From an uncultured Clostridia bacterium (lineage in GTDB: Bacteria; Bacillota; Clostridia; TANB77; CAG-465): DNA of 44,808 nucleotides. The notes under the pieces were generated by a model. It was not told the DNA's origin and made no database searches. It saw only the letters and a list, made by a program, of their open reading frames with translations. Shown here in pieces: positions 1 to 8,473 of the stretch (position 1 is the first letter of the stretch; every line of letters starts with the position of its first letter). Position numbers and translations under genes: made by a program. The stretch lies in NCBI GenBank assembly GCA_947632635.1, contig CANRQA010000001.1:1-44808 (forward strand). Reading direction: 5' to 3'.

Positions 1-66
1 TAGACAGCTTTAGCTGGACAGGACTTTCAGTCCGCAAAAAAGCTCTGTACTTTTAGTGCAGAGTGG
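1..66. other. Three consecutive short hairpins at window edge
   Basis: Three stem-loops follow one another: CAGCT/AGCTG (5-9 with 12-16), GGACT/AGTCC (21-25 with 29-33) and CTCTGTAC/GTGCAGAG (43-50 with 56-63, one G-T pair). The first 60 bases are about 43% G+C, well above the flanking DNA. No T-run follows, so it is not a classical intrinsic terminator. It may be the 3' end of a structured RNA or of an intergenic repeat cut by the window start; I cannot assign it to a family. Confidence 0.45.
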
Positions 67-98
67 TTGACAAATTTGTGAAAAATATGTGTTTTTAT

Positions 99-126
99 TT
101 GACAAAGAATTCTTTTATGATATAAT
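99..126 (+). promoter_or_regulatory. Promoter of glucosaminidase gene
   Basis: TTGACA (99-104), a 16-base spacer and TATAAT (121-126) match the housekeeping sigma consensus exactly. The predicted transcript would start about 35 bases before the GTG start at 168. Confidence 0.8.
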
Positions 127-167
127 TTTATTATATGAAATTTTTATTATAAAAATAAGAGGTAAGA

Positions 168-2360
168 GTGTTGAAAAATTTGAAAAAAAATAAGTTAAAA
201 ATGAGAATAAATAAAATATATATATTATTAACCGTAGGAGTAATAATGACTACAACTCTTATGGCTAATTTTTCGTGTTTAAATACTGTACAAGCTGCTT
301 CAATTGCAAAATCCGAAATAAAATATGATGCAAAAGATAATTCATCAGTATTTCCTGATAGTTATAAAGAATATATTAGAAACTTAAAAAAAGCTCATCC
401 AAATTGGATAATAAAGGCTTTTTATACAAATCAAGATTGGAATACTGTAATAAATTCAGAATCATCAGGAACATATTCAAGAGTACAAAATTCTGGTTTT
501 AGTGATGCGTGGAAAAGATTAGAAAGTAGTGGAGATCCAAGTTATAACGCAGCTGGTTTTGTACTTGCTTCACGCCAAGCAGTTGAATATAGTATAGATC
601 CTAGAAACTTTTTAAATGATAAGGGGATATTTCAATTTAGAGTAATTGAAGATGGTTATGAACAAGATACAAAAGAAGCAGTAAATGAGGCAATGACATA
701 TACAGTCATGAAAGATACTGAATATAAAGATACTATATATCAAGTTGGAAATGATAAGAAAATATCACCATTATTTATAATCTCAAGAATAAAACAAGAA
801 ACAGGTTGTGATATAGTAAATAATGGCTCAATAAATGGTAAAAATAGTAAACATCCAGGATATTACAATTTCTTTAATATAGGTGCATATGATGATGCAT
901 CACATTCAGTACAATATGGAATAAATATGGCATATTCAAAGGGGTGGGATACACCATACAAGGCAATTGCTGGTGGAATAGATTGGATGAAGGATCATTA
1001 TATAAAATATGGTCAAAATACAATATATTTTCAAAAATTTGATGTTGCAAATCCTTATGGTAATGCAACTATGATACTTTCTTCTCAATATATGTCAAAT
1101 ATATCAGCACCATATAGTGAGTCGAAAATAATGTATTTAGGTTTATCAAGGTCTAATACAGTTGATAAAGCATATACTTTCTATATACCAATATATAACA
1201 ATATGCCAGATGTAGCAAGTGTATATCCTGGAAATTACACAAACGAAAACAAGACTATTCTGTCAACTACAAGTCTTAATGTACGTTTTGAACCAAATAC
1301 AGATGCAAGTGTTATTGCAACAGTAAATGCAGGTACAAAAATGACAAGATTAAAAAAAAGTAATGATACACAGTGGGATATGGTAAAACTTGCAAATGGT
1401 CAAACTGGTTATGTATTTAGAAGTTATGTTAGAGATTATATAATGGCAGATAACATTTCACTTGATAAATCAGAACTTACATTAAATGTAGGTAATACAT
1501 ATACATTTAACCCAACAATAACACCTACAAATGCAGAAAATAAAGATGTTGAGTGGTCAACTAGTGATAAAAATATTGTAGAAGTTAATAATGGAACAAT
1601 TACTGCTAAATCTGGTGGTAAAGCTACTATAACAGCAAAATTAAAAGAGTCAGGAAAGACTGCAACATGTACTGTTAATGTTTTAATGAAAGTAGAAAGT
1701 ATAAATTTAGATAAAGAAAGTTATCAAATTGTAAATGGTGGATATTTAAAAATAATACCAATTATTAAACCAGACGGAGCTGCAAATAAAGATTATACTA
1801 TAAAAAGTGATAATGAAGCCGTTGTAAAAGTTGAGGGTAAAAAGCTAAAAGCTGTATCTGTTGGAGAAACAAATGTTACATTTACAACTGTTGATCAAGG
1901 AAAGACTGCAACAGCAAAAATTAAGGTAATAGAGTTACCTAAAGATGAGGGTATGAGCTTTGATGAGAGTATAAAAGTTCAAGAAGGAAAACTTACAAAT
2001 ATTTCTTTAGAAACAACAGCAAAAGAAATTGTAGAAAAAACTACTATAAATGGAAAATATAGTGTAGTAGTACTAGATAAAGACGGTAAAAAACTTGATG
2101 ATGGAAGTGTGCTTACTACCGCTAGTATGGTAAGTTTAGTATCAGCTGATAATGTAATAATGACTTATGAAGTTGTAATACCAGGTGATGTTAATGGTGA
2201 CGGCAAAATGAATGCAGGAGATTATGTAAAAATTAGAAATCATCTCATGGATTCAACAAAACTTACAGATATATTTTTAGATGCTGCAGATTATGACTTT
2301 AATTCAACAATTAGTGCAGGTGACTATGTAAAAATTAGAAATTATATAATGACACATTAA
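168..2360 (+). CDS. Secreted N-acetylglucosaminidase with SH3, Big2 and dockerin-like domains
   Basis: This 730-residue protein should cleave peptidoglycan glycan strands outside the cell. A signal peptide covers about residues 1-44 (basic start, hydrophobic core, end near VQAA). The glucosaminidase domain lies at about 190-330, with the segment FIISRIKQETG and the family-typical YYNFFNIGAYD. A bacterial SH3 domain follows at about 365-427, two Big2 immunoglobulin-like domains at about 431-510 and 512-590, and a dockerin-type tail at 673-730 with two calcium-loop-like halves (GDVNGDGKMNAGDYVKIRNH and a weaker second copy). The start is GTG 168 or TTG 171; AAGAGG at 157-162 fits either. The next gene begins 20 bases downstream and is also surface-directed. 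The hydrolase call is firm from motifs; what the dockerin-like tail binds is unknown. Confidence 0.88.
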   Translation: MLKNLKKNKLKMRINKIYILLTVGVIMTTTLMANFSCLNTVQAASIAKSEIKYDAKDNSSVFPDSYKEYIRNLKKAHPNWIIKAFYTNQDWNTVINSESSGTYSRVQNSGFSDAWKRLESSGDPSYNAAGFVLASRQAVEYSIDPRNFLNDKGIFQFRVIEDGYEQDTKEAVNEAMTYTVMKDTEYKDTIYQVGNDKKISPLFIISRIKQETGCDIVNNGSINGKNSKHPGYYNFFNIGAYDDASHSVQYGINMAYSKGWDTPYKAIAGGIDWMKDHYIKYGQNTIYFQKFDVANPYGNATMILSSQYMSNISAPYSESKIMYLGLSRSNTVDKAYTFYIPIYNNMPDVASVYPGNYTNENKTILSTTSLNVRFEPNTDASVIATVNAGTKMTRLKKSNDTQWDMVKLANGQTGYVFRSYVRDYIMADNISLDKSELTLNVGNTYTFNPTITPTNAENKDVEWSTSDKNIVEVNNGTITAKSGGKATITAKLKESGKTATCTVNVLMKVESINLDKESYQIVNGGYLKIIPIIKPDGAANKDYTIKSDNEAVVKVEGKKLKAVSVGETNVTFTTVDQGKTATAKIKVIELPKDEGMSFDESIKVQEGKLTNISLETTAKEIVEKTTINGKYSVVVLDKDGKKLDDGSVLTTASMVSLVSADNVIMTYEVVIPGDVNGDGKMNAGDYVKIRNHLMDSTKLTDIFLDAADYDFNSTISAGDYVKIRNYIMTH

Positions 2361-2380
2361 CTTGAAAGGAGCAAAAGTAG

Positions 2381-3949
2381 ATGTTGTATAACAAGAAGGT
2401 AACAAGATATATTTTTTCTTTTGTAATATTAACTTTAGTAGCTTTTATATTTCCAATAACTATTGAGGCTGCTAGTATATCAATAAATGTAAATACTAGT
2501 TTAGATGTAGGAGCTACAACAACACTTACAGTATCAATCCCAGGGGTAACTGGAAGATGTAATATATCATCTTCCAATCCTTCTGCTATAGCTTTGTCAA
2601 CATCAGCTGTGTGGATAGAAAAAGGAACAGGTGAAAGTGTAACTGTAACTGCAAAAGCAGCAGGGACTTCAACAATTACAGTAACACCTACTACTCTTGC
2701 AGATGATGCAACAGGAGACGATGTTCAAGCCTCTAGTAAACAAATAACAATAACAGCAAAAGAAAAAGTTGTAACACCACCACCAGCAGAAAATAATAAC
2801 GCAACTAATAATAACGCAAATACTAATACCAATAACAATAATACCAATAATAATGTAAATAATAATACTACTACACAAAAAAGTGGAAATAATTATTTAG
2901 CCTCATTAGAATTAAGTGAAGAGGGGCTTAACCCAAACTTTTCAAGAAATGTAACAAATTATTCAATGAGTGTAGGAGAGGGCGTACAAAATATTGAGGT
3001 TAATGCAAGAGCAGAAGATGCAAGATCAGCTGTTTATGTTGACGGTAACGAAAACTTACAAGACGGAGATAATAATATTTATATAACAGTAGTTGCACAA
3101 AATGGAGCTAGAAGAACATATACTATTGTTGTAAATAAATCTTCTGACCCTATTAAATCAAATTCATTTCTTGCAAATTTAGTAGTAAAAGATATGGTAC
3201 TTACTCCTGAATTTTCAAAAGAAGTATTAGAATATGATGGTGGTACAATAAAGACAAATGAAAGTAAACTTGAGATATATGCTTATCCTGAAATAGATAA
3301 TGCAACAGTTGAAATAATAGGAAATGAAAATTTAGTAGACGGAGAAAATACAGTAAAGATAAAAATTACATCTGAAAATGGTTTGTCAACTAAAGAATAT
3401 GTTATAAAATTTATAAAAGAAAAAGCAGATGAAACTGAAGTAGTAGAAAATAATGCATATGTAGATACAGAAAATGATAATAAACTAGTTTCGACTTTTA
3501 AAAATATATGGCAGGTTATAAAAAATAATGCATTATTACTAATTATGTACTTATTGGTAATAGTAGAGTATGTTCAAATAGTTTATTTATATAAAAAATT
3601 AAAGCAAAAAGAAAATAATTCAAAAAATGAAAAAGAATTTGATGAAAACGTTACTTTAGGACGTGAAATGGTAGATATAGAAACAAAATCAGTTGATGAA
3701 ACACCACTTACTCGTGATGATATAGTAAATAATGAAAATTCAAATAATGAATATAAAAGAAGAAATGCAGTAAATAATATAAGTAAAGAAGATGATGAAG
3801 TAAAAGATTTAACTCAAGAAAAAAAAGACCTTGAAAAAACAGTATATGACTCAATTGATAAAGATTTAGAAGATATAAATAAAAAATTAGATAATTTATC
3901 TTCTGAAGATGAGGCTTCTGATAATGAAGATACTGAAAAACAAGATTAG
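2381..3949 (+). CDS. Membrane-anchored protein with Big-like and two cadherin-like domains
   Basis: This 522-residue surface protein has no visible enzyme domain. In order it shows a signal peptide (about 1-31), a bacterial Ig-like region (about 33-125), an Asn/Thr-rich linker (about 138-168), two cadherin-like beta-sandwich domains (about 172-254 and 262-346, each starting with the Y/F-L-A-x-L pattern and containing G-N-E-N-L), one membrane segment (about 383-403) and an acidic, Lys/Glu-rich cytoplasmic tail of about 115 residues that may form coiled coil. GAAAGGAG precedes ATG 2381. It probably shares the transcript of the glucosaminidase gene, and a terminator follows. A structural or adhesive envelope role is inferred from architecture only. 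Confidence 0.75.
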   Translation: MLYNKKVTRYIFSFVILTLVAFIFPITIEAASISINVNTSLDVGATTTLTVSIPGVTGRCNISSSNPSAIALSTSAVWIEKGTGESVTVTAKAAGTSTITVTPTTLADDATGDDVQASSKQITITAKEKVVTPPPAENNNATNNNANTNTNNNNTNNNVNNNTTTQKSGNNYLASLELSEEGLNPNFSRNVTNYSMSVGEGVQNIEVNARAEDARSAVYVDGNENLQDGDNNIYITVVAQNGARRTYTIVVNKSSDPIKSNSFLANLVVKDMVLTPEFSKEVLEYDGGTIKTNESKLEIYAYPEIDNATVEIIGNENLVDGENTVKIKITSENGLSTKEYVIKFIKEKADETEVVENNAYVDTENDNKLVSTFKNIWQVIKNNALLLIMYLLVIVEYVQIVYLYKKLKQKENNSKNEKEFDENVTLGREMVDIETKSVDETPLTRDDIVNNENSNNEYKRRNAVNNISKEDDEVKDLTQEKKDLEKTVYDSIDKDLEDINKKLDNLSSEDEASDNEDTEKQD

Positions 3950-3957
3950 TTAATTTA

Positions 3958-3994
3958 AATACTCTAGCTTAAGTTTAAACTAGAGTATTTTTTG
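3958..3994 (+). terminator. Intrinsic terminator
   Basis: A 10-bp perfect stem (AATACTCTAG with CTAGAGTATT), a 12-base loop and a T-run ending near 3994 close the transcript of the two surface-protein genes. Confidence 0.85.
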
Positions 3995-4005
3995 TAATAA
4001 TATTA

Positions 4006-4034
4006 TTGAAAAAATATATATTTTGTAGTATTAT
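4006..4034 (+). promoter_or_regulatory. Promoter of HIT gene
   Basis: TTGAAA (4006-4011), a 17-base spacer and TATTAT (4029-4034) lie just after a terminator and about 43 bases before the start codon. Confidence 0.55.
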
Positions 4035-4076
4035 ATATTTAGAAAGTTATATTATAGTAATATAAGGGTGGTGTTT

Positions 4077-4421
4077 ATGGAAGAGTGTTTGTTTTGTAAA
4101 ATAATAAATGGTGATATACCATGTGATAAAGTCTATGAAGATGAATATGTACTAGCATTTAAAGATATTCATCCAGTTGCAAAGGTTCATGTACTTGTTG
4201 TTCCAAAAATACATATTAAAGATTATAACGAAGTAAATGATAACAATATATTGTATATTTCAAAAGTACAAAATGCTATTAAAGAAGTTGCAAAAATTTG
4301 TGGTATTAAAGATACTGGATATAGAGTAATATCAAATACTGGAAAAGATGGAGGGCAAGCTGTTCCACATATACATTTTCATTTAATTGGTGGAGAGGCT
4401 TTAGGAGAAAAAATAATATAA
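4077..4421 (+). CDS. HIT family nucleotide hydrolase (HinT-like)
   Basis: This 114-residue protein belongs to the histidine triad family, whose members hydrolyse nucleoside phosphoramidates and AMP conjugates in the cytoplasm. The C-terminal HIHFHLIGG is the defining HxHxH motif, and the N-terminal CLFCKIINGDIP is typical of the HinT branch. The reading frame extends upstream to GTG codons at 4068 and 4071, but ATG 4077 is preferred because AGGGTGG at about 4064-4070 then sits at a workable distance. The length matches the family. The following small membrane-protein gene starts 17 bases later and is probably cotranscribed. Confidence 0.92.
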   Translation: MEECLFCKIINGDIPCDKVYEDEYVLAFKDIHPVAKVHVLVVPKIHIKDYNEVNDNNILYISKVQNAIKEVAKICGIKDTGYRVISNTGKDGGQAVPHIHFHLIGGEALGEKII

Positions 4422-4438
4422 AAAGGAGTTGTATTTAT

Positions 4439-4807
4439 ATGGCAATTGCATCATTAATATTTAGTATAATTGCAATAATATTATCTTTTATTCCTTTTGT
4501 AAATATTGTATCTATTGCTTGTGCAATAATTGCAATTAGTACAGGAATAGGAAGTATTATTGAAAAAAACAAGAAAAATAAAGCATTAGGAGTAGCAGGA
4601 TTATGTGTTGGACTTATTGCACTTTTCATTGCTATAATTATATCATTAGTATTTGGAGTAGGATTACTTACTTATTTATATGAATCATCATCTGCTCCGG
4701 ACGCAGATATTTTAAATGACTTTTATGAAAACTTTAATTATGATAGTTATGATTATGATACAGATTATGATGAACTATATCAATTCAATAATCAAAATAT
4801 CTTTTAA
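4439..4807 (+). CDS. Small DUF4190-like membrane protein
   Basis: This 122-residue protein has a hydrophobic N-terminal stretch (about 1-40), a short basic loop (KNKKNKALG), a second long hydrophobic segment (about 48-80) and an acidic Tyr/Asp-rich C-terminal tail. The layout and the A-L-G-V-A-G loop resemble DUF4190-type small membrane proteins, whose function is unknown. AAAAGGAG precedes ATG 4439. It follows the HIT gene closely and no clear terminator separates it from the next promoter. Confidence 0.65.
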   Translation: MAIASLIFSIIAIILSFIPFVNIVSIACAIIAISTGIGSIIEKNKKNKALGVAGLCVGLIALFIAIIISLVFGVGLLTYLYESSSAPDADILNDFYENFNYDSYDYDTDYDELYQFNNQNIF

Positions 4808-4835
4808 TATTATAGTGAAACTTTAGTGAAAAAAC

Positions 4836-4864
4836 GTGACTTTTATAAAAAAAAGAGGTATAAT
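4836..4864 (+). promoter_or_regulatory. Probable promoter of the asp23 operon
   Basis: GTGACT (4836-4841), a 17-base spacer and a perfect TATAAT (4859-4864) precede the Asp23-family gene. The -35 element is weak. Confidence 0.5.
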
Positions 4865-4911
4865 ATATTTGTAAAATGTAGATAATAATTTACATTAAAG
4901 GAGGAATTTTT

Positions 4912-5355
4912 ATGAGTGAAAAAACTAAAAAAGCAGTAGAAGAAGAAAAAGCAGTTGCTAGTGAAGATGTAGCAAACGTTGAAATAGCTACAAATTTAAA
5001 CATTTCTGAAGATGTAATTGGAATTATTGCAGGACTTGCTGCATCTGAAGTTGAAGGTATAGCAGGTATGACTTTAGGATTTGTAGATGGAATTAATCAA
5101 ATACTTGGTGGAAACAAAAAATATTCAAAAGGTGTAAGAATTTCTTTAGATGGTAAAAAAGTTACAATTGATTTGTTTGTAAATGTTACATATGGAGTTA
5201 GAATCCCAGATATAGCATGGGCTGCACAAAATGCTGTAAAAAATGCTGTAGAAAATATGACTGGTCTTGATGTTGTTGCAGTTAATATAAATGTTCAAGG
5301 TATAACTTTTGACAAAAAAGATGCTGCAAAAGTTGAAGAACCACAAGAAGAATAA
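4912..5355 (+). CDS. Asp23/Gls24 family envelope stress protein
   Basis: This 147-residue soluble protein belongs to the Asp23/Gls24 family, abundant in Firmicutes and tethered at the membrane by AmaP in staphylococci. The core runs from about residue 28 to 135 with the family-typical stretches IAGLAASEVEGIAGM, the G-V-R-I segments and VVAVNINVQGI. The N-terminus and extreme C-terminus are Lys/Glu-rich. AAAGGAGG precedes ATG 4912. The next two genes encode AmaP-like and DUF2273 membrane proteins, the usual partners. A hairpin between this gene and amaP could keep this transcript more abundant than the downstream genes. Confidence 0.9.
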   Translation: MSEKTKKAVEEEKAVASEDVANVEIATNLNISEDVIGIIAGLAASEVEGIAGMTLGFVDGINQILGGNKKYSKGVRISLDGKKVTIDLFVNVTYGVRIPDIAWAAQNAVKNAVENMTGLDVVAVNINVQGITFDKKDAAKVEEPQEE

Positions 5356-5362
5356 TTAAAAT

Positions 5363-5386
5363 GCCCAAACTAAAATTTGTTTGGGC
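5363..5386 (+). terminator. Hairpin between asp23-family gene and amaP, possible attenuator
   Basis: A perfect 8-bp stem GCCCAAAC/GTTTGGGC with an 8-base loop sits immediately after the Asp23-family stop. Only two T residues follow, so it is more likely a partial terminator or RNA-stabilising hairpin than a full stop. Confidence 0.5.
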
Positions 5387-5412
5387 TTAAAGTTTACAAG
5401 GAGGGGAATTTT

Positions 5413-5949
5413 GTGAAAGGATTTGAAAAGTTTTTATTAGTATTATTTTCATTAATTATAATAGTAGCTTCCGTTGCAGTACTATTATATTCAACAGAGA
5501 TGATAAGTAATACTACAATATTTACTGTAGCACGTAATTGGCTTGTAAATAATAAAATAGTAGGTATTTGTATTGGTGCATTATTTGCTCTTTTAGGTCT
5601 TATAGGAGTATTTTCTTCATCAGATACCTCAGATGATAAAAAAGGTGGACTAGCTATAAAAGGAGAAAAAGGAACTGTATATATAACTAGAGATACTTTT
5701 GAAAATATTATACTTAATGTTGCAAGAGGATATGTGGAATTAAGAAATGTAAAAGTTGATATTTCTATGTCTGAAGAGGGACTTGTTGCAAATGTATATG
5801 CAATGATTTTACCAGATACTGTTGTACCATCTCTTACAGCAAGATTACAAGAGAATATTAAGTCAAGTATACTAAAGCAAACTACTGTAGAAATTAAAGA
5901 GGCAAATATAAAAATTAAGGGAGTATATGCAGAGCCTCAAAAGAAATAG
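5413..5949 (+). CDS. amaP: AmaP-like alkaline shock membrane anchor protein
   Basis: This 178-residue protein has two N-terminal membrane segments (about residues 6-30 and 46-70) and a soluble C-terminal domain related to Asp23 (about 85-175), the layout of AmaP, which anchors Asp23 to the membrane. The frame is open further upstream through the hairpin, but GTG 5413 is the better start: AGGAGGGG at 5398-5405 is well spaced and translation then begins just before the first membrane segment. It lies between the Asp23-family gene and a DUF2273 gene, the standard order in Firmicutes. Confidence 0.85.
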   Translation: MKGFEKFLLVLFSLIIIVASVAVLLYSTEMISNTTIFTVARNWLVNNKIVGICIGALFALLGLIGVFSSSDTSDDKKGGLAIKGEKGTVYITRDTFENIILNVARGYVELRNVKVDISMSEEGLVANVYAMILPDTVVPSLTARLQENIKSSILKQTTVEIKEANIKIKGVYAEPQKK

Positions 5950-5960
5950 GAGTGAGTTTT

Positions 5961-6224
5961 ATGAAAGATTTTATAGATTATGTTGTAAGAAATAAATATG
6001 TAATAATATGTGTAAGCATTGTTGTAATATTATATGCACTTGGAATAGTTGATTTACTTACAAAAATAATTATACTTTTTGCATTAATAGCACTTGCAGT
6101 ATTTGTAGGAAAAAAATTACAAGATAATGAATCATTTTTTAAAGATATGTTTTCTAACTTTAAAAAATTTAGAAGTGGCGACAATGTATATTATTATCAA
6201 AAAAAAGATGATGATAAAAAATAA
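5961..6224 (+). CDS. DUF2273-like small membrane protein of the Asp23 module
   Basis: This 87-residue protein has two adjoining hydrophobic segments (about residues 11-50) and a charged C-terminal tail ending in KKDDDKK. Size, topology and position after amaP match the DUF2273 proteins that accompany Asp23 and AmaP. ATG 5961 is preferred over the GTG at 5952 because AGGAGTGAG at about 5948-5955 then acts as the ribosome site. It starts 11 bases after the amaP stop. Confidence 0.75.
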   Translation: MKDFIDYVVRNKYVIICVSIVVILYALGIVDLLTKIIILFALIALAVFVGKKLQDNESFFKDMFSNFKKFRSGDNVYYYQKKDDDKK

Positions 6225-6253
6225 TTGAAAAAATAAGGAATGTGTTTTAAGTT

Positions 6254-6661
6254 ATGGGAAGAAAAGAAGCAAGAGATTTGTGCTTTAAATGTATATATGA
6301 ATTTGAATTTGATAAAGAAAAAAGTATTGATAAAATATTAGAGTTTTGTTATTTAGAAAATGAAATAGGTATTACCGAAAAAAAATATATAGAACAAGTC
6401 TTAAATGGAGTAAAAAATAATTTAGAAGAAATTGATAAAATAATTTTGTCTAAATTAAAAAATTGGTCTATAAATCGTATAGCTAAGGTAGATTTAGCTA
6501 TACTTAGACTTGCTATATATGAGATAAATTATATGGAAGATATACCTGTAAAAGTAACAGCAAATGAAGCAGTAGAACTTGCTAAAATATATGGAAATAA
6601 TGATTCAAAATCATTTGTAAATGGTGTTATAGCAAAAGTTATAGAAAGTAAGGATGTATAA
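6254..6661 (+). CDS. nusB: Transcription antitermination factor NusB
   Basis: NusB works with NusE (S10) at boxA sites to support antitermination during rRNA transcription. This 135-residue all-helical protein has the typical N-terminus (GRKEARDLCFKCIYEFEF) and the conserved C-terminal part with ILRLAIYEINYMEDIP, NEAVELAKIYG and KSFVNGVIAKV. Length matches the family. It follows the Asp23 module by 29 bases and its stop codon lies just before xseA, an arrangement common in low-G+C Firmicutes. Confidence 0.95.
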   Translation: MGRKEARDLCFKCIYEFEFDKEKSIDKILEFCYLENEIGITEKKYIEQVLNGVKNNLEEIDKIILSKLKNWSINRIAKVDLAILRLAIYEINYMEDIPVKVTANEAVELAKIYGNNDSKSFVNGVIAKVIESKDV

Positions 6662-6665
6662 TAAT

Positions 6666-7856
6666 ATGGAAAATAAAGTTTATACAGTTTCACAATTAAA
6701 TAAATATATTAAAATGATTTTTGATAAAGATATATTTTTAAATAATATAAATATTAGTGGCGAAATAACAAATTTTAAAGCACATTATACAGGCCACTTT
6801 TATTTTACTTTGAAAGATGAACAAGCTACAATAAAATGTGTAATGTTTAAATCATTTGCATCTTTAGTAAAGTTTAAACCAGCTGATGGTATGAAAGTAG
6901 TAATTTCTGGGCAGGTTAGTGTATTTGAAAGAGATGGAGTATATCAAATATATTGTAGAACAATGACACCAGAGGGTTTAGGTGATTTATATCTTGCTTA
7001 TGAGCAGTTAAAGGAGAAATTGCAAAAAGAAGGACTATTTAACGAAGATCATAAGAAAAAAATACCTTTCTTGCCAAATAGAGTAGGAGTTATTACATCA
7101 AGAACAGGAGCAGTTGTTAGAGATATAATAAATGTATCAACTAGACGTTATGACAAAGTTAATTTACTTATATATCCAGCAGCTGTACAAGGGGTAAATG
7201 TAGCAAGTACGGTAATTCAAGGACTAGATACATTTAATAAATTAAATAATGTTGATGTTATAATAATTGCACGTGGCGGTGGCTCATTTGAAGATTTATT
7301 TGGGTTTAATGATGAAAAACTTGCAAGAAAAATATATGAATCAAAAATTCCTGTAATTTCTGCTGTTGGACATGAAACAGATTTTACAATTTGTGATTTT
7401 GTTTCAGATTTAAGAGCTCCAACACCATCTGCTGCAGCAGAACTTGTATATCCTAGATATGTTGATATTGTAAATAAAATATTACTTTGTAAAAGAAGAA
7501 ATATAAATGCAATTAAAAATTATATTTTAAGAAAAAAAGATTACGTTGAAAAAGTTAAAGCATCTAAACTTGAAAAAGTTCCACTTGATATGATAAACAA
7601 GTATAGATTAGTTATTGATAGTAGTATTAGAAATAGTGAAAATATACTTAAGATGAGAGTTGAAAAATATAAATCTAGGTGTATGCAAAATATTGCAAAA
7701 CTTGATGCTTTAAGTCCACTTAAAACATTAACAAGAGGATATAGTGTTGTTGAAAATAAAAATGGACAAGTTATAAAAAGTGTTAATGATGTAAAAAAAG
7801 ATGATTTTTTAAATATAACTGTAAATGACGGAAAAATAGAAGTTATAGTAAATTAA
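6666..7856 (+). CDS. xseA: Exodeoxyribonuclease VII large subunit
   Basis: XseA is the catalytic large subunit of exonuclease VII, which degrades single-stranded DNA in both directions together with XseB. The N-terminal OB-fold (about residues 1-100) carries the ISGEITNFKAHYTGHFYFTL pattern. The catalytic domain (about 120-320) has RVGVITSRTGAVVRDI, IIARGGGSFEDLFGF and VGHETDFTICDFVSDLRAPT, followed by a coiled-coil region and a C-terminal LTRGYSVV segment. ATG 6654, overlapping the nusB end, and ATG 6666 are both possible; AAGG at 6650-6653 abuts the first, so I take the second (396 residues), without certainty. xseB follows directly. Confidence 0.95.
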   Translation: MENKVYTVSQLNKYIKMIFDKDIFLNNINISGEITNFKAHYTGHFYFTLKDEQATIKCVMFKSFASLVKFKPADGMKVVISGQVSVFERDGVYQIYCRTMTPEGLGDLYLAYEQLKEKLQKEGLFNEDHKKKIPFLPNRVGVITSRTGAVVRDIINVSTRRYDKVNLLIYPAAVQGVNVASTVIQGLDTFNKLNNVDVIIIARGGGSFEDLFGFNDEKLARKIYESKIPVISAVGHETDFTICDFVSDLRAPTPSAAAELVYPRYVDIVNKILLCKRRNINAIKNYILRKKDYVEKVKASKLEKVPLDMINKYRLVIDSSIRNSENILKMRVEKYKSRCMQNIAKLDALSPLKTLTRGYSVVENKNGQVIKSVNDVKKDDFLNITVNDGKIEVIVN

Positions 7857-7874
7857 AAATGGAGGAATTAATTT

Positions 7875-8117
7875 ATGTCTCAAGAAAAAAATGAAAAAAC
7901 ATTTGAACAAAGTTTAGAAGAATTAGAAAAAATTGCAACAAATCTTGAAAGAGGAGATTTAACTTTAGAACAAGCTATATCTGAATTTGAGCAAGGAATG
8001 AATCTTTCAAAAGAGTGTAGCAAAAAGCTAGATGAAGCTGAAAAGAAAATTAATATTTTAGTTCAAAAAGAAAATGGTGAGTTTGAAGAGGAAACTTTTG
8101 AAACTCCTGTAGATTAA
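7875..8117 (+). CDS. xseB: Exodeoxyribonuclease VII small subunit
   Basis: This 80-residue protein has the family signature FEQSLEELEKIATNLERGDL followed by TLEQAISEFEQGMNLSKECS. XseB forms coiled-coil helices that bind XseA to build active exonuclease VII. TGGAGG precedes ATG 7875, and only 18 bases separate it from xseA. The length is normal. Confidence 0.95.
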   Translation: MSQEKNEKTFEQSLEELEKIATNLERGDLTLEQAISEFEQGMNLSKECSKKLDEAEKKINILVQKENGEFEEETFETPVD

Positions 8118-8139
8118 AAAAGAAAAAATGTAAAAAAAT

Positions 8140-8181
8140 CCCAAGTATATTATTTTGCTATATACAAATAATATACTTGGG
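8140..8181 (+). promoter_or_regulatory. 16-bp perfect hairpin overlapping the next gene's ribosome site
   Basis: Bases 8140-8155 pair perfectly with 8166-8181 around a 10-base loop. The 3' arm ends in CTTGGG, and its last G residues begin GGGTGA (8179-8184), the apparent ribosome site of the ORF starting at 8189. The stem would therefore hide part of that site. No T-run follows on the + strand. On the opposite strand the stem is followed by a T-rich tract, so it would work as a terminator there, although no minus-strand gene lies nearby. Confidence 0.6.
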
Positions 8182-8188
8182 TGATTTT

Positions 8189-8392
8189 ATGAGTAAAAAA
8201 AATGAAACTATAAAAAACAAAAATAATCAATATGATGATAAAGTAGATTTAGGATATAACCTTGAATTAGAAAGAAAAAATCAAGAAGTGTTAAGTAAAA
8301 AGGAATATGATTTTATACCAAGATTTAATCATTTGCTTTCAAGTGATGAGCAAAAACTAAAAGTTGAAGAGATAGAAAACAAGACAAAATAA
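8189..8392 (+). CDS. Small charged hypothetical protein
   Basis: I do not recognise this 67-residue protein. It is soluble, rich in Lys, Glu and Asn, has no membrane segment and no cysteine, and contains the block EYDFIPRFNHLLSSDEQKLK. ATG 8189 is chosen over the TTG at 8177 because GGGTGA at 8179-8184 is a weak ribosome site for it. That site is partly inside the 8140-8181 hairpin. It follows xseB by 71 bases. Confidence 0.55.
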   Translation: MSKKNETIKNKNNQYDDKVDLGYNLELERKNQEVLSKKEYDFIPRFNHLLSSDEQKLKVEEIENKTK

Positions 8393-8473
8393 GTAGAAAT
8401 TTGTCGATTTTTAAATAATTGTTCATATATAGACTTGCTATGTTATATATAATTATAAAGAGAGGTTTTAGGT

